From assembly GCA_035606915.1 (NCBI GenBank), contig DATNDU010000034.1:1-64000 (forward strand): a DNA stretch of 64,000 nucleotides. The letters are read 5' to 3'. Numbering within the stretch: the first letter of the stretch is position 1; each line of letters begins with the position of its first letter. A program made the position numbers and the translations under genes. Shown in pieces: positions 48,316-57,161 of the stretch. Source of the DNA: Roseiarcus sp035606915 (GTDB taxonomy: Bacteria; Pseudomonadota; Alphaproteobacteria; Rhizobiales; Beijerinckiaceae). The notes under the pieces were generated by a model. That model saw only the letters and a program-made list of their open reading frames with translations, did no database searches and was not told the origin of the DNA.

Positions 48316-49367
48316 GCGCGCCCCGCATCGCCGTCGTGTTGCCTTCGCGCGAGACGTTCACGTTGAAGCACTCCGGCGCGGTGGCGCTGTGCGGGCGCGA
48401 TTTCGCCCGCTTCAGCCGTTTCGCCGGGCGCATCGACATCCTCGGCGCCGGGCCGTGCGAATATGAGGATGTGCCGTACAAGCGGCTCACGGACTGGCGG
48501 CGCTGGTGGCGACGCGACCGCGACGCCTATGCGCAGGCCGTCGCCGAGGTGACGGCGGATCATGCGCTGATCGAAGTGCAGAACCGGCCGCACATGGTGG
48601 CGAAGCTGCGCCGCCGGCTGCCGAAGGCCAAGCTCGCCCTGCACCTGCACAACGATCCGCAGCAGATGCAGGGTTCGCGCACCCCCGCCGAGCGCGCGCG
48701 GCTCATGCAGACCTGCGAGGCGGTTTATTGCGTGAGCGCATTCATCCGCGACCGATTCCTGGCTGGCGTTGCCGACCCCGGCGGCAAGGTGGTCGTCATC
48801 GCCAATGGCGCGCCGCTGCCGGCGCTCGCCGGCGAGAAGGCGCCGATCATCGCCTATACCGGCCGGCTGATCGCGGCCAAGGGCGCAGCGGAACTCATCC
48901 GCGCCTTCGCGGCGGCCGATCTGGCGGGCTGGCGGCTGGTGCTCGCCGGCGGCGATCCCGAGCGGCTGCTGCACCGGCTCGCGCCGCTGCCCGAGGGCGT
49001 CGAATGGCTCGGGCAGGTCTCGCACGCGCAAGCGATGGCGCTGCTCGCGCAAGCGGAGATCGCCGCCACGCCGTCGGTCTGGGACGAGCCGTTCGCGCGC
49101 GCGGCTGTCGAGGCGATGGCGCATGGCGCGGCGCTCATCGCCAGTCGGCGCGGCGCGCTGCCGGAGGTCTGTGGCGAGGCGGCGCTCTATGTCGAACCGG
49201 CGGACATAGCGGACTTCGCGCAGGCGCTGCGACGGCTGGCGCAGGATGAAGGCTTGCGCCGTGGCCTGCAGCAAGCAGGAAGGGCGCGGGCGGCGGCGAT
49301 GTTCGAGATCGGCGGCGCGACGGCGCGGCTCGATGCGGCGCGGGCGCGGCTGCTCGGCGAGGCTTAA
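48312..49367 (+). CDS. Glycosyltransferase family 4
   Basis: The 351-residue enzyme shows a GT-B fold: SAPRIAVVLPSRETFTLKHSGAVALC at the N-terminus, ALHLHNDPQQMQGSRTPAERARL, and the GT4 domain IIAYTGRLIAAKGAAELIRAFA and WDEPFARAAVEAMAHGAALIASRRGALPEVCGEAAL. It starts at GTG 48312, overlapping the previous stop (GTGA). With the two adjacent glycosyltransferases it probably builds one surface glycan. It is the last bacterial gene before the tRNA and the phage-like cassette. Confidence 0.88.
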   Translation: MSAPRIAVVLPSRETFTLKHSGAVALCGRDFARFSRFAGRIDILGAGPCEYEDVPYKRLTDWRRWWRRDRDAYAQAVAEVTADHALIEVQNRPHMVAKLRRRLPKAKLALHLHNDPQQMQGSRTPAERARLMQTCEAVYCVSAFIRDRFLAGVADPGGKVVVIANGAPLPALAGEKAPIIAYTGRLIAAKGAAELIRAFAAADLAGWRLVLAGGDPERLLHRLAPLPEGVEWLGQVSHAQAMALLAQAEIAATPSVWDEPFARAAVEAMAHGAALIASRRGALPEVCGEAALYVEPADIADFAQALRRLAQDEGLRRGLQQAGRARAAAMFEIGGATARLDAARARLLGEA

Positions 49368-49419
49368 GCGGCTTGTTCGCCGCGGTCGGCCATGTTACGC
49401 GGTGCGGGCGAGCCTTAAG

Positions 49420-49496
49420 CGGGGTATAGCGCAGCCCGGTAGCGCGGAAGTTTTGGGAACTTCAGGTCGCAGGTTCGAATCCTGCTGCCCCGACCA
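49420..49496 (+). tRNA. tRNA-Pro(UGG)
   Basis: The 77-base gene folds as a cloverleaf. The acceptor stem is CGGGGTA/TGCCCCG. A GAAGT/ACTTC anticodon stem holds the loop TTTGGGA, giving anticodon TGG. The T arm is GCAGGTTCGAATCCTGC and the 3' CCA is encoded. It sits 52 bp after a glycosyltransferase gene and immediately before the phage-like cassette, a typical integration position, although no second copy of its 3' end is seen in the window. Confidence 0.97.
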
Positions 49497-49581
49497 ACTT
49501 AGCTAATTGATTTTGCTTGATTTTCGCCCAGGGCGTTGCGGCGAAACGGGAGTCGTCTTCCAGAAAATCAGAACATATCTC

Positions 49582-49610
49582 TTGACGCTTACGCCGTTTC
49601 CGAAGATATT
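49582..49610 (+). promoter_or_regulatory. Sigma-70-like promoter of the tail-tip cassette
   Basis: TTGACG (49582-49587) and GATATT (49605-49610) are 17 bp apart in an AT-rich patch, the best promoter match in the 268-bp gap after tRNA-Pro. Transcription would start near 49617, leaving a leader of about 150 bases before the first cassette gene at 49765. The leader holds only short frames with no recognisable product. Confidence 0.5.
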
Positions 49611-49764
49611 GGCTATATTGGTTGCCATGCGTTCAGGAGGCACAGTTTCTCTTGAACGAACAAAACATGAACATTGATTGCCGCACGCCGCCGGAAGCCA
49701 GCCTCCCGGAGTGTCGCGGCAGCCGAGCGGCTGTGCTTTCCTCCCGCAGGACGAGGCGTAACCT

Positions 49765-52221
49765 TTGCCAACCCTGACCGGCGTCCATCTGCTGCCCGCT
49801 ACGGGCGAATTCACCTATGACACAATCGCCTTTCTCGGCCAGCGCACGACAGAGCCGGGCCTGACGGCGATCAATGCCTACGCTGGCGGCGGCGCGACGA
49901 CGGATTGTGCGATCGCGCTCAACCAGCTTCAAGCGCAGCATCCCGAATGCGCCACCGTCTCGCTGGTTTGCGCCTGGTTTTGCGACGGGCTGACGGCGGG
50001 GGCGTGCAACGTCTATCCGACGACGACTTATATCGGCGGCGCGTTCCAGCAGGCCAGCGGCGGCGCCGACGTCTGGCGTTGTTCGTCGCTGACGCAGACG
50101 AGCCCCGGCCTGATTCCGATGGCGACCGCCAGCGACGGAACCTTCGTTTATGCCGGCACGCCGAGCGACGCCTCGATCGTGCGCTGCCTGCGCGATCTGA
50201 AGACGCGCGGCTTCAAGGTGGTGTTCTATCCGTTCCTACTGATGACGGCGGCGGGGCTGCCGTGGCGCGGCGAAATCAGCTATGCGCCGGATCTCTCCAG
50301 CGCCGCGACGGCGGCGGTCGAGGCTTTTCTCGGGCCGGCGACGGCCGCTGAGTTCACCCGCGACGCCGTCAATCTGACGGTCGCTTATGCGGGCTCGGCG
50401 ACGGATTGGAGCTATCGCCGCATGATCCTTCACTACGCCCATCTCTGCGTGGTGGCGGGCGGCGTCGATTTGTTCGTCCTCGGCTCGGAGTTGCGCGGGC
50501 TGGAGACCATTCGCGGCCCGGCCTGGACCAGGGCCGGGACCACCGACGGCGCCGGCCATGCGATCTGGGACTATCCCTTCGTCGCCGGGCTCGCCCAGCT
50601 TGCCAGCGATGTGCGCGGCGTGTTCGATGCGGCGGGGCTGGCGCGCAGCCTTGCGACGCTTACCAACCTCATCGCCTATTCCGCCGACTGGTCGTCGTGG
50701 ATGGGCTATCAGCATGCCGGCGAGAATGGGCAATGGCCGCATCTCGACAGCCTCTATGCGTCGTCGGCGATCGACTACGTCTCGTTCGACAATTACCTGC
50801 CGCTGTCCGATTGGACGACAGGAACCGGCGGCCTCGACGCCGCCAACTGGCAGGCGCCGCCGCCGCCGAGCTGGCCGACGGCCTCGCCCTCGACGCGTGG
50901 CTTCGGCCTCGGCGGAGCGCCGACGATCGACTCGATCGCCTATCTGCAAGCCAATATCGAGGGCGGCGAGAAGTTCGACTGGTATTACGCCGACGCTGCC
51001 AACGCCGGCGCCGCCGACGATCCCAAGGGCTCCGGGCTTATCGTCTCCGCCCCGCAGGGCGACCGGGCGACGCAGACGCGCCAACCCTACGCGGCGGGAC
51101 AGCAGATCCTGGCCAACAAACAATTGCGCTGGTGGTGGAGCCATCCGCATTATGCAATCTACGACGCCGGGTCCGGCTGGACGGCGCAGGGAGCGCAGAC
51201 GCCCTGGGCGCCGCAATCCAAGCCGCTGCTGTTCCTCGAATACGGCATCCCCTCGGTCGACAAGGGGACCAATCAACCGAACCTGTTCTATTCGCCCTCG
51301 TCGAACGCCAGCGGCACGCCTTATTGGTCGATCTGGTCGAGCGCCGCGGGCGGCGGGCTGAAGCCGCTGCGCGACGACACGATCTCGGAAATGGCGCTCG
51401 ACGCGATCTATTCCTATTGGCAGGCCAACAACGCCAGCGTCGGCGGCGTGGCGATGATCCAGTGGGCGTTCTCGTGCGTCTGGAACTGGGATGCGCGGCC
51501 ATTTCCGGCGTTTCCGACACTGTCGAGCGTCTGGGGCGACGCGGCCGACTGGGCTTACGGCGACTGGCAGGGCGCGGGGCGCACGCCGACGCCGCCGGCG
51601 GCGGCATCCGGCGATCCCCCGCCCGCAACCTACCCGAGTTTTCCGGCGCTCTCGACGCTTGGCTGGTCGACGCATGTGCGGCCGCGCTTCGCTACCGGAA
51701 TCGCCGGCCACGTGAGCGGGCGGGAAAGCCGGCGGCCGTTGCGGGCGCTGGCGATCTACGACATCGAGTTGAACTACAACCTGCTGCGCGCCGGCGCCGA
51801 GGCGGAATTGCAGGCCGTCGCCGGGTTCTACGGGCAAATGGGCGGGCAGGGCGGCGCGTTCTGGCTTAGCCCGCCGGGCCTGGCGACCGCCGCCGGCCAG
51901 CCTCTCGGGACCGGCGACGGCGTCACCACGACCTTCGCGCTGAAGCGCAGCTTCGGCGACTACAGCGAGCCGGTGCAGGCGACCAGCGGCGTTTCGGCGG
52001 TCTATCTCAACGGCGCCGAGCAGGGCGCGGGCTGGAGCGTCACGGCGGGCTTCTCTCCGGCGGTCGCCTTCGCCGCGCCGCCGGCGCCGGGCGCGGCGGT
52101 CAGCGCCGATTTCGGCGTCCTGTGGCCCTGCCGCTTCGCCGAGGACGTCGCCGATTTGGAAAACTTCATGACGCTGCTCTGGCGTTGGGGAAGCGTGAAA
52201 TTGCAGACGGTGAGGCCGTGA
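49765..52221 (+). CDS. GTA TIM-barrel domain fused to a DUF2460 distal tail domain
   Basis: Residues about 1-610 match the GTA_TIM barrel (PF13547) usually found inside the megatron protein: GVDLFVLGSELRGLETIRGP, IAYSADWSSWMGYQ, IDYVSFDNYLPLSDW, GGEKFDWYYAD, LLFLEYGIPSVDKGTNQPN and NWDARPFPAFP. Residues about 640-818 form a DUF2460 (TIGR02217, distal tail) domain: SGRESRRPLRALAIYDIELNYNLL, then FGVLWPCRFAEDVADLENFMTLLW. The barrel resembles glycoside hydrolases and may act on host glycans. The start is TTG 49765 with an AGGACGAGG site. This two-domain order is unusual; the megatron four genes later lacks the barrel. Confidence 0.85.
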   Translation: MPTLTGVHLLPATGEFTYDTIAFLGQRTTEPGLTAINAYAGGGATTDCAIALNQLQAQHPECATVSLVCAWFCDGLTAGACNVYPTTTYIGGAFQQASGGADVWRCSSLTQTSPGLIPMATASDGTFVYAGTPSDASIVRCLRDLKTRGFKVVFYPFLLMTAAGLPWRGEISYAPDLSSAATAAVEAFLGPATAAEFTRDAVNLTVAYAGSATDWSYRRMILHYAHLCVVAGGVDLFVLGSELRGLETIRGPAWTRAGTTDGAGHAIWDYPFVAGLAQLASDVRGVFDAAGLARSLATLTNLIAYSADWSSWMGYQHAGENGQWPHLDSLYASSAIDYVSFDNYLPLSDWTTGTGGLDAANWQAPPPPSWPTASPSTRGFGLGGAPTIDSIAYLQANIEGGEKFDWYYADAANAGAADDPKGSGLIVSAPQGDRATQTRQPYAAGQQILANKQLRWWWSHPHYAIYDAGSGWTAQGAQTPWAPQSKPLLFLEYGIPSVDKGTNQPNLFYSPSSNASGTPYWSIWSSAAGGGLKPLRDDTISEMALDAIYSYWQANNASVGGVAMIQWAFSCVWNWDARPFPAFPTLSSVWGDAADWAYGDWQGAGRTPTPPAAASGDPPPATYPSFPALSTLGWSTHVRPRFATGIAGHVSGRESRRPLRALAIYDIELNYNLLRAGAEAELQAVAGFYGQMGGQGGAFWLSPPGLATAAGQPLGTGDGVTTTFALKRSFGDYSEPVQATSGVSAVYLNGAEQGAGWSVTAGFSPAVAFAAPPAPGAAVSADFGVLWPCRFAEDVADLENFMTLLWRWGSVKLQTVRP

Positions 52222-52279
52222 AACCGATGAACCCTGTTCAGCAGCCGCGCGCGCGCGCCGTCGCCAACGAGCATTTTGC

Positions 52280-53398
52280 GTGAGCGCCCCCCCCGTTTTT
52301 CCGCCGCTCGCCGGCCAGGGCTGGAGCGTACACAAGAAGCCGACGTTCTCGACCATCGTCGCCAGCCACGTCTCTGGGCGCGAGGTGCGCGACGCGCTCT
52401 ATGCCAACCCGATCTGGCAGTTCGAGCTGACCTTCGATGGCCTCGACGGCACTTCGAGCGGGCAATACGGCGGCCTTGGCGCGTCGAGTCTGCAAAGCCT
52501 GATGGGGCTTTACCTGCAATGCCAGGGCCAATACGGATCGTTCCTCTATTACGATCCCAGCGACTATGCCGTTAGCGGGCAGCCGTTCGGGACCGGCGAC
52601 GGGACAACGACGACCTTCCAACTCGCTCGGACGCTCGGCGGCTTTTCCGAGCCGGTGGCGCAGCCGTTCACCGCCGTCGCGCCGACGCTATTCCAGGTTC
52701 AGGGCGCGGCGGCGTATTACGCGCCCAACAATCTCCTCATCTATTCCGGCGACATGACGCAGTCGGCGTGGAGCAAGAGCAACGTCAGTGTCGCGGCCGG
52801 CGCCAGCGATCCTCTCGGCGGTACCGACGCGCAGACGATTACGGCAACGGCCGCGAACTCTTTCATCGATCAATTCGTGGCCGCGAGCGGAGCCAACTAT
52901 GTCTCCTCGGTCTGGGCTCGGCGCAGGACAGGCACTGGCGCAGTGAAACTGTCCGATCCCGCGCATGACGGAACATTGCTGACTATGCCGCTGACATCCT
53001 CCTGGCAGCGATTCAGCATCGCGGGACCGCCCTTGTCGGCCCATGCGGCGAGCCTCATCAATTTAGCGACCCCCGGAGACGCGATCGACGTATACGCTCC
53101 GCAGGTCGAGCAATCGCTCATCGCGACGCCGGGGCCTTATTTCAAGACGGCGGCGAGCCAATATTTCGGCGCCCCGTGGATCACGGCGGCCGGCGCGCTG
53201 GCTGACCCCTCAGCCTACGCCATCGCCAACGGCGCGGTGACCTTCGCAACGGCGCCCGCCAGCGGCGTGGCGCTCGCGTGGACGGGTTATTTCGCCTTCC
53301 TGTGCCGCTTCGACGGCGACGATCTCGATTTCGAGCAGTTCATGGCAAGCCTGTGGAAGGCCGACAGCGTGAAGTTTCGCAGCCTGAGGCAACAATGA
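52280..53398 (+). CDS. DUF2460 distal tail protein with inserted carbohydrate-binding-like domain
   Basis: The 372-residue product has DUF2460 halves at residues about 1-145 (FSTIVASHVSGREVRDALYANPIWQFELTFDGLDG, TGDGTTTTFQL) and about 290-372 (YFAFLCRFDGDDLDFEQFMASLWKADSVKFRSL). Between them (about 150-285) is a beta-sandwich-type insert, with NNLLIYSGDMTQSAWSKSNVSV, SSVWARRRTGTGAVKL and VYAPQVEQSLIATPGPYFKT. This pattern is found in many tail proteins as a putative carbohydrate-binding domain. It would sit at the tail tip and contact the host surface. The start is GTG 52280. It overlaps the next gene by 4 bp. Confidence 0.82.
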   Translation: MSAPPVFPPLAGQGWSVHKKPTFSTIVASHVSGREVRDALYANPIWQFELTFDGLDGTSSGQYGGLGASSLQSLMGLYLQCQGQYGSFLYYDPSDYAVSGQPFGTGDGTTTTFQLARTLGGFSEPVAQPFTAVAPTLFQVQGAAAYYAPNNLLIYSGDMTQSAWSKSNVSVAAGASDPLGGTDAQTITATAANSFIDQFVAASGANYVSSVWARRRTGTGAVKLSDPAHDGTLLTMPLTSSWQRFSIAGPPLSAHAASLINLATPGDAIDVYAPQVEQSLIATPGPYFKTAASQYFGAPWITAAGALADPSAYAIANGAVTFATAPASGVALAWTGYFAFLCRFDGDDLDFEQFMASLWKADSVKFRSLRQQ

Positions 53399-54264
53399 AA
53401 GCGACCACCGCCGCCGTTGTCGCGGCCCTCAACGCCGCGCGCGCCGCGCCCGACGCTGAGATCGCCATCGCCGAGTGCTTCACCTTCACGCTGGCGACGG
53501 CGACGACGCTGGCTTGGACCAACGTCGATCTTCCCGTCACCTACAACGGCACGACCTTCTCGGCGACGGGGCCGCTGGTGCAGGGCCTCAAATACAAGGC
53601 CAGCGTCGGCCTCGAAGTCGACAAGCAGCAGATCATCATCGCCGCACGGCCGACCGACCTGATTTCCGGCAACCCGGTGCTCAACGCCATTCGCGAGGGC
53701 GCCTTCGACGGCGCCACCGTGCAGCGCGACCGCGTGTTTCTCAGCGCAATCGGCGGCGCGGTCATCGGCGGCGTGACGATGTTCCACGGCCGGGTGTCGA
53801 CCATCGACAGCGTCGGGCGCACGCAGGCGCAGATCACCGTCGCCAGCGATCTCGTGATCCTCGACTACGACATGCCGCGCAATATCTATTCGCCGACCTG
53901 CGTGCACACGCTCTACGATTCCGGCTGCGGCGTCATCCGCGGCGCCTATTCGGCGAGCGGGACGGTCGGTGTCGGCTCGACGGCGGGCGCCATCAACACC
54001 AGCGTCGCGGCGGCCGGGCACGTGCAGGGCTCGATCCTGTTCACCAGCGGCGTCAACGCCAACGTGCGCGCGACGGTCAAGAGCGTGATCGCCGGCGCGA
54101 CGCTGGCGCTGATGTATCCGCTGCCGTCGCCGCCGGCGACAGGCGATGCCTTCACCGTCGCCTTCGGCTGCGATCATACGCGCTGCACCTGTCAGGGGCG
54201 ATTCAACAATCTGGCCAATTTCCGCGGCTTCCCGTTCGTGCCGCCGCCGCAAATTGCCTACTGA
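53395..54264 (+). CDS. DUF2163 tail hub protein (TIGR02218)
   Basis: The 289-residue protein shows DUF2163 blocks: FTFTLATATTLAWTNVDLPVTYNGTTF, KYKASVGLEVDKQQIIIAARP and RNIYSPTCVHTLYDSGCGV. The C-terminal cysteine-rich end is FGCDHTRCTCQGRFNNLANFRGFPFVPPPQIAY, the phage_BR0599 metal-binding end. In RcGTA the homologue (gp13) is the tail hub with an iron-sulfur site. It overlaps the previous gene by 4 bp, in conserved GTA order. Confidence 0.9.
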   Translation: MKATTAAVVAALNAARAAPDAEIAIAECFTFTLATATTLAWTNVDLPVTYNGTTFSATGPLVQGLKYKASVGLEVDKQQIIIAARPTDLISGNPVLNAIREGAFDGATVQRDRVFLSAIGGAVIGGVTMFHGRVSTIDSVGRTQAQITVASDLVILDYDMPRNIYSPTCVHTLYDSGCGVIRGAYSASGTVGVGSTAGAINTSVAAAGHVQGSILFTSGVNANVRATVKSVIAGATLALMYPLPSPPATGDAFTVAFGCDHTRCTCQGRFNNLANFRGFPFVPPPQIAY

Positions 54265-54295
54265 GCGCGAACTTCAAACCGCCGCAGGCTTGCCA

Positions 54296-54751
54296 ATGAT
54301 TGACCTGCCCGAACCGGAGTCCCGCGCGCGCGTCGTCGCCGCAGCCCGTGCCTGGATCGGCACGCCCTATCATCACATGGCCGACCTTCACGGCGTCGGC
54401 GTCGATTGCGCGATGCTGCTGGTGCGTGTGTTCTGCGATCTCGGCCTCGTCGCGCCGCTCGATCCGCGCCCCTACACGCGCGACTGGATGCTGCATCGCG
54501 GCGACGAACGCTACCTCGGCTTCGTTGTCGCCTCGGCGCGCGAGGTCGAGGCGCCGCAACCCGGCGACGTCATCCTTTTCCGCGTCGGCCGCTGCTACGC
54601 CCACGGAGGCATCGTGACCTTGCCCGATCCGCTGACCATCCTGCACGCATTCGCGCCCGCGGCGCGGGTTCTCGAAGAACCCGTCGCGCGCAATGGCCAA
54701 CTCGCCGGACGGCTCGCCGCCGCCAGGCTGTTCTCGCATTGGGGCGTCTGA
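54296..54751 (+). CDS. NlpC/P60 peptidase of the tail (GTA gp14-like)
   Basis: The 151-residue enzyme has the NlpC/P60 dyad. Cys38 lies in GVGVDCAMLLVRVFCDLGL, and His103 in CYAHGGIVTLPDP, with AARAWIGTPYHHMADLHG before it. It should cut peptide crosslinks of peptidoglycan during DNA entry. Length matches RcGTA gp14. It lies between the hub and the megatron, as in GTA clusters. A single base separates its stop from the next gene start. Confidence 0.9.
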   Translation: MIDLPEPESRARVVAAARAWIGTPYHHMADLHGVGVDCAMLLVRVFCDLGLVAPLDPRPYTRDWMLHRGDERYLGFVVASAREVEAPQPGDVILFRVGRCYAHGGIVTLPDPLTILHAFAPAARVLEEPVARNGQLAGRLAAARLFSHWGV

Positions 54752-54752
54752 T

Positions 54753-57116
54753 ATGTCGGCGTTGTTTGGACATTCCCAGGTCGCGACCAAGCCGGACTAC
54801 ACCGGCCTTCAGTTGCAGACAGCGGTAGCGACGCTGCCGATTCCGATCTGCTACGGCCGCCAAAAGCTCGCCCCGAATGTCGTCTTCTACGCCAACTTCC
54901 GCACCCAGGACGTCAAGAGCGGCAAGGGCGGCCTGTTCTCGGGCCCGACGACCGGCTACAATTACACCGCCGACATCATCATGGCGCTCTGCGAGGGGCC
55001 GATCTCCGGCATCGGCCATGTCTGGCGCGACCAATCGACCTATACGCTCGCCGATCTCGGGCTCAATCTGTTCGAGGGGACGACGCCGCAGACGGTGTGG
55101 AGCTATCTGGCGACCTCCTCTCCCAACCAGGCGCTGACCTACCAGGGCACGGCCTATGTCTGCGCCGCCAATTATCAGCTTGGCAGCGCCGCCGACGTCG
55201 GCAACCACAATTTCGAGATCATCGGCATTCTCGCCGGCACCGGGATCAACGGCGTCGACGCCGACCCCGCGCAGGTGATTTACGATTTCCTCACCAACGC
55301 CCAATATGGCGCCGGCTTCGACGCCGGCGCGATTGACCTGACGACGCTCTACGGAGCCGGCGGCGACGCCTCGCTACAGACCTATTGCAACGCCGTGGGC
55401 ATTGCCTTCTCGCCGCTGCTGTCGAGCCCGGAGCAGGGCTCCTCGACGCTGACGCGCTGGTTGCAACTCACCAATTGCGCGGCGGTGTGGTCGGCCGGGC
55501 GGTTGCGGTTCATCCCCTACGGCGATCTGCCTATCTCGTCCGGTCCGGTGACCAAGACCATCGCCTCGTCGATTCCGATCCCCGCCCAAGAAAGCGACGG
55601 CAGCTATCCGCCGCCGGCGATTGTCGTCTCCACGGCGGCGAATTTCGTTTCCGACGGCGGCGTCGTCTACGCCTTCACCGGCATCGCGCTAACCTATATC
55701 GGCGCTGCCGCGCCGACCGCGCCGGGCCAATACGGCATCTCTCCTGCGGGAACCTATCTGTTTCACATCAACGATCATGGTTCGCCGGCGACGATCACCG
55801 CGACGCTAAACATCCCCGTCTCCTACCTGCCGAATCTGACGCCGGCCTATGCGTTGAGCGACCTCGATTTTATCGACGAGAAGGGCGCCAAGGACCCGGT
55901 GCAGGTGCAGCGACTCGACCCCTTCAGCCTGCCGACGATCCAGCGCATCCAATGCCTGTCGCGCGACAACCAATATGGCTCGACGCCGGTCGAGGCGCGC
56001 GACCAGAGCCAGATCGAACTTTACGGCCCGCGCGTCGGCTCGACGATCCAGGCCAGTGAAATCTGCGACGAAAGCGTCATCGCCCCCGTCATCGCGCAGA
56101 CGATCCTGCAACGCGGGCTCTACGTGCGCGCGCATTTCAGCTTCAAGCTGAGTTGGGAATATTGCCTCATCGACCCGATGGACGTCGTGACGATCACCGA
56201 CGCCAATCTCGGATTGTTCGCCTATCCCGTGCGCGTTACGACGATCGAGGAGGACGACAAGGGCCTGCTGTCGATCACCGCCGAAGAGTTGGCGCTCGGG
56301 GTTTCGACGCCGGGCGCCAATCCGTCGAGCGGCGCGGTGTCATTCCAACCCAACCAGGGCGCAGCGGCGACCTCCATCAACCCTCCGTTGATCTACGAAC
56401 CGCCGCCGGCGCTGACTGGCAATATCGCGCAGGTGTGGATCGGCGCCAGCAGCGCCGCCGATCCGAACTGGGGCGGCGCTTATGTTTGGGCGAGCGTCGA
56501 CAATGTGACCTATTCACAGATTGGGACGATCACTTTGCCGCTGCGCCAGGGCGTGTTGACGGCGAACCTGGCGAGCGCCAGCGGTTGGGATGCCACCGGC
56601 ACGCTGTCGATCGATCTCGCCGAGAGCGGCGCGACGCTGTCGGGCGCGAGCGCGGCGAGCGCGCAGGCCGGTGCGACGTTGAGCCTGGTCGAGGGCGAAT
56701 TGCTCGCCTATGAGTCGGCGACGCTGACTGGCGTCAACGCCTATGGCCTGACAGGATTGCAGCGCGGCTTCGCTGGCACTACAGGCGCGGCGCACTCGGT
56801 CGGGGCGGCGTTCGCTCGCTTGGATTCCGCGGTGGTGCAATACAATCTGCCCGACGCCTGGATCGGCGTTCCACTCCACTTCAAATTCCAGTCGTTCAAC
56901 GTGTTTGGGGCCGGCGTCGAGGATCTCTCGATCTGCGCCGCCTACCCTTACACGCCCAACGGCTCGGGCGCGCTCGGGCCGGCGACGCAAGCGTTGCTGG
57001 TCGGGACCAATCTCGACTTCGGCAACGTGATGGCGAGCGCGGCAGAGACAGACGACTGGGGCAGCGCCACGGTCTCGCCGATTGCCGAGATCGACCTCGG
57101 CAATGTGACAAGCTGA
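54753..57116 (+). CDS. Phage tail tip protein (megatron), lacking the GTA TIM barrel
   Basis: The 787-residue protein begins with YGRQKLAPNVVFYANFRTQ and TTGYNYTADIIMALCEGPISGIGHVWRDQ, the start of tail tip attachment proteins. It continues with a phage_tail_3-like core (PVQVQRLDPFSLPTIQRIQCLSRDNQYGSTPVEARDQSQIELYG and LSWEYCLIDPMDVVTITD). It ends in beta-rich domains. GTA megatrons (RcGTA gp15, about 1300 aa) carry a GTA_TIM barrel first; here that barrel is absent and encoded four genes upstream. It forms the base of the tail spike. Confidence 0.85.
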   Translation: MSALFGHSQVATKPDYTGLQLQTAVATLPIPICYGRQKLAPNVVFYANFRTQDVKSGKGGLFSGPTTGYNYTADIIMALCEGPISGIGHVWRDQSTYTLADLGLNLFEGTTPQTVWSYLATSSPNQALTYQGTAYVCAANYQLGSAADVGNHNFEIIGILAGTGINGVDADPAQVIYDFLTNAQYGAGFDAGAIDLTTLYGAGGDASLQTYCNAVGIAFSPLLSSPEQGSSTLTRWLQLTNCAAVWSAGRLRFIPYGDLPISSGPVTKTIASSIPIPAQESDGSYPPPAIVVSTAANFVSDGGVVYAFTGIALTYIGAAAPTAPGQYGISPAGTYLFHINDHGSPATITATLNIPVSYLPNLTPAYALSDLDFIDEKGAKDPVQVQRLDPFSLPTIQRIQCLSRDNQYGSTPVEARDQSQIELYGPRVGSTIQASEICDESVIAPVIAQTILQRGLYVRAHFSFKLSWEYCLIDPMDVVTITDANLGLFAYPVRVTTIEEDDKGLLSITAEELALGVSTPGANPSSGAVSFQPNQGAAATSINPPLIYEPPPALTGNIAQVWIGASSAADPNWGGAYVWASVDNVTYSQIGTITLPLRQGVLTANLASASGWDATGTLSIDLAESGATLSGASAASAQAGATLSLVEGELLAYESATLTGVNAYGLTGLQRGFAGTTGAAHSVGAAFARLDSAVVQYNLPDAWIGVPLHFKFQSFNVFGAGVEDLSICAAYPYTPNGSGALGPATQALLVGTNLDFGNVMASAAETDDWGSATVSPIAEIDLGNVTS

Positions 57117-57161
57117 CGCGCGACGCAGCGCCTTAGCTTCCTCCCGCCATTTGGGGTCTTC

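Noticed and set aside
49503..49764. Short frames on both strands between tRNA-Pro and the first cassette gene (for example MNIDCRTPPEASLPECRG)
   Set aside because: None has a recognisable motif or consistent ribosome site; the region reads better as promoter and leader.
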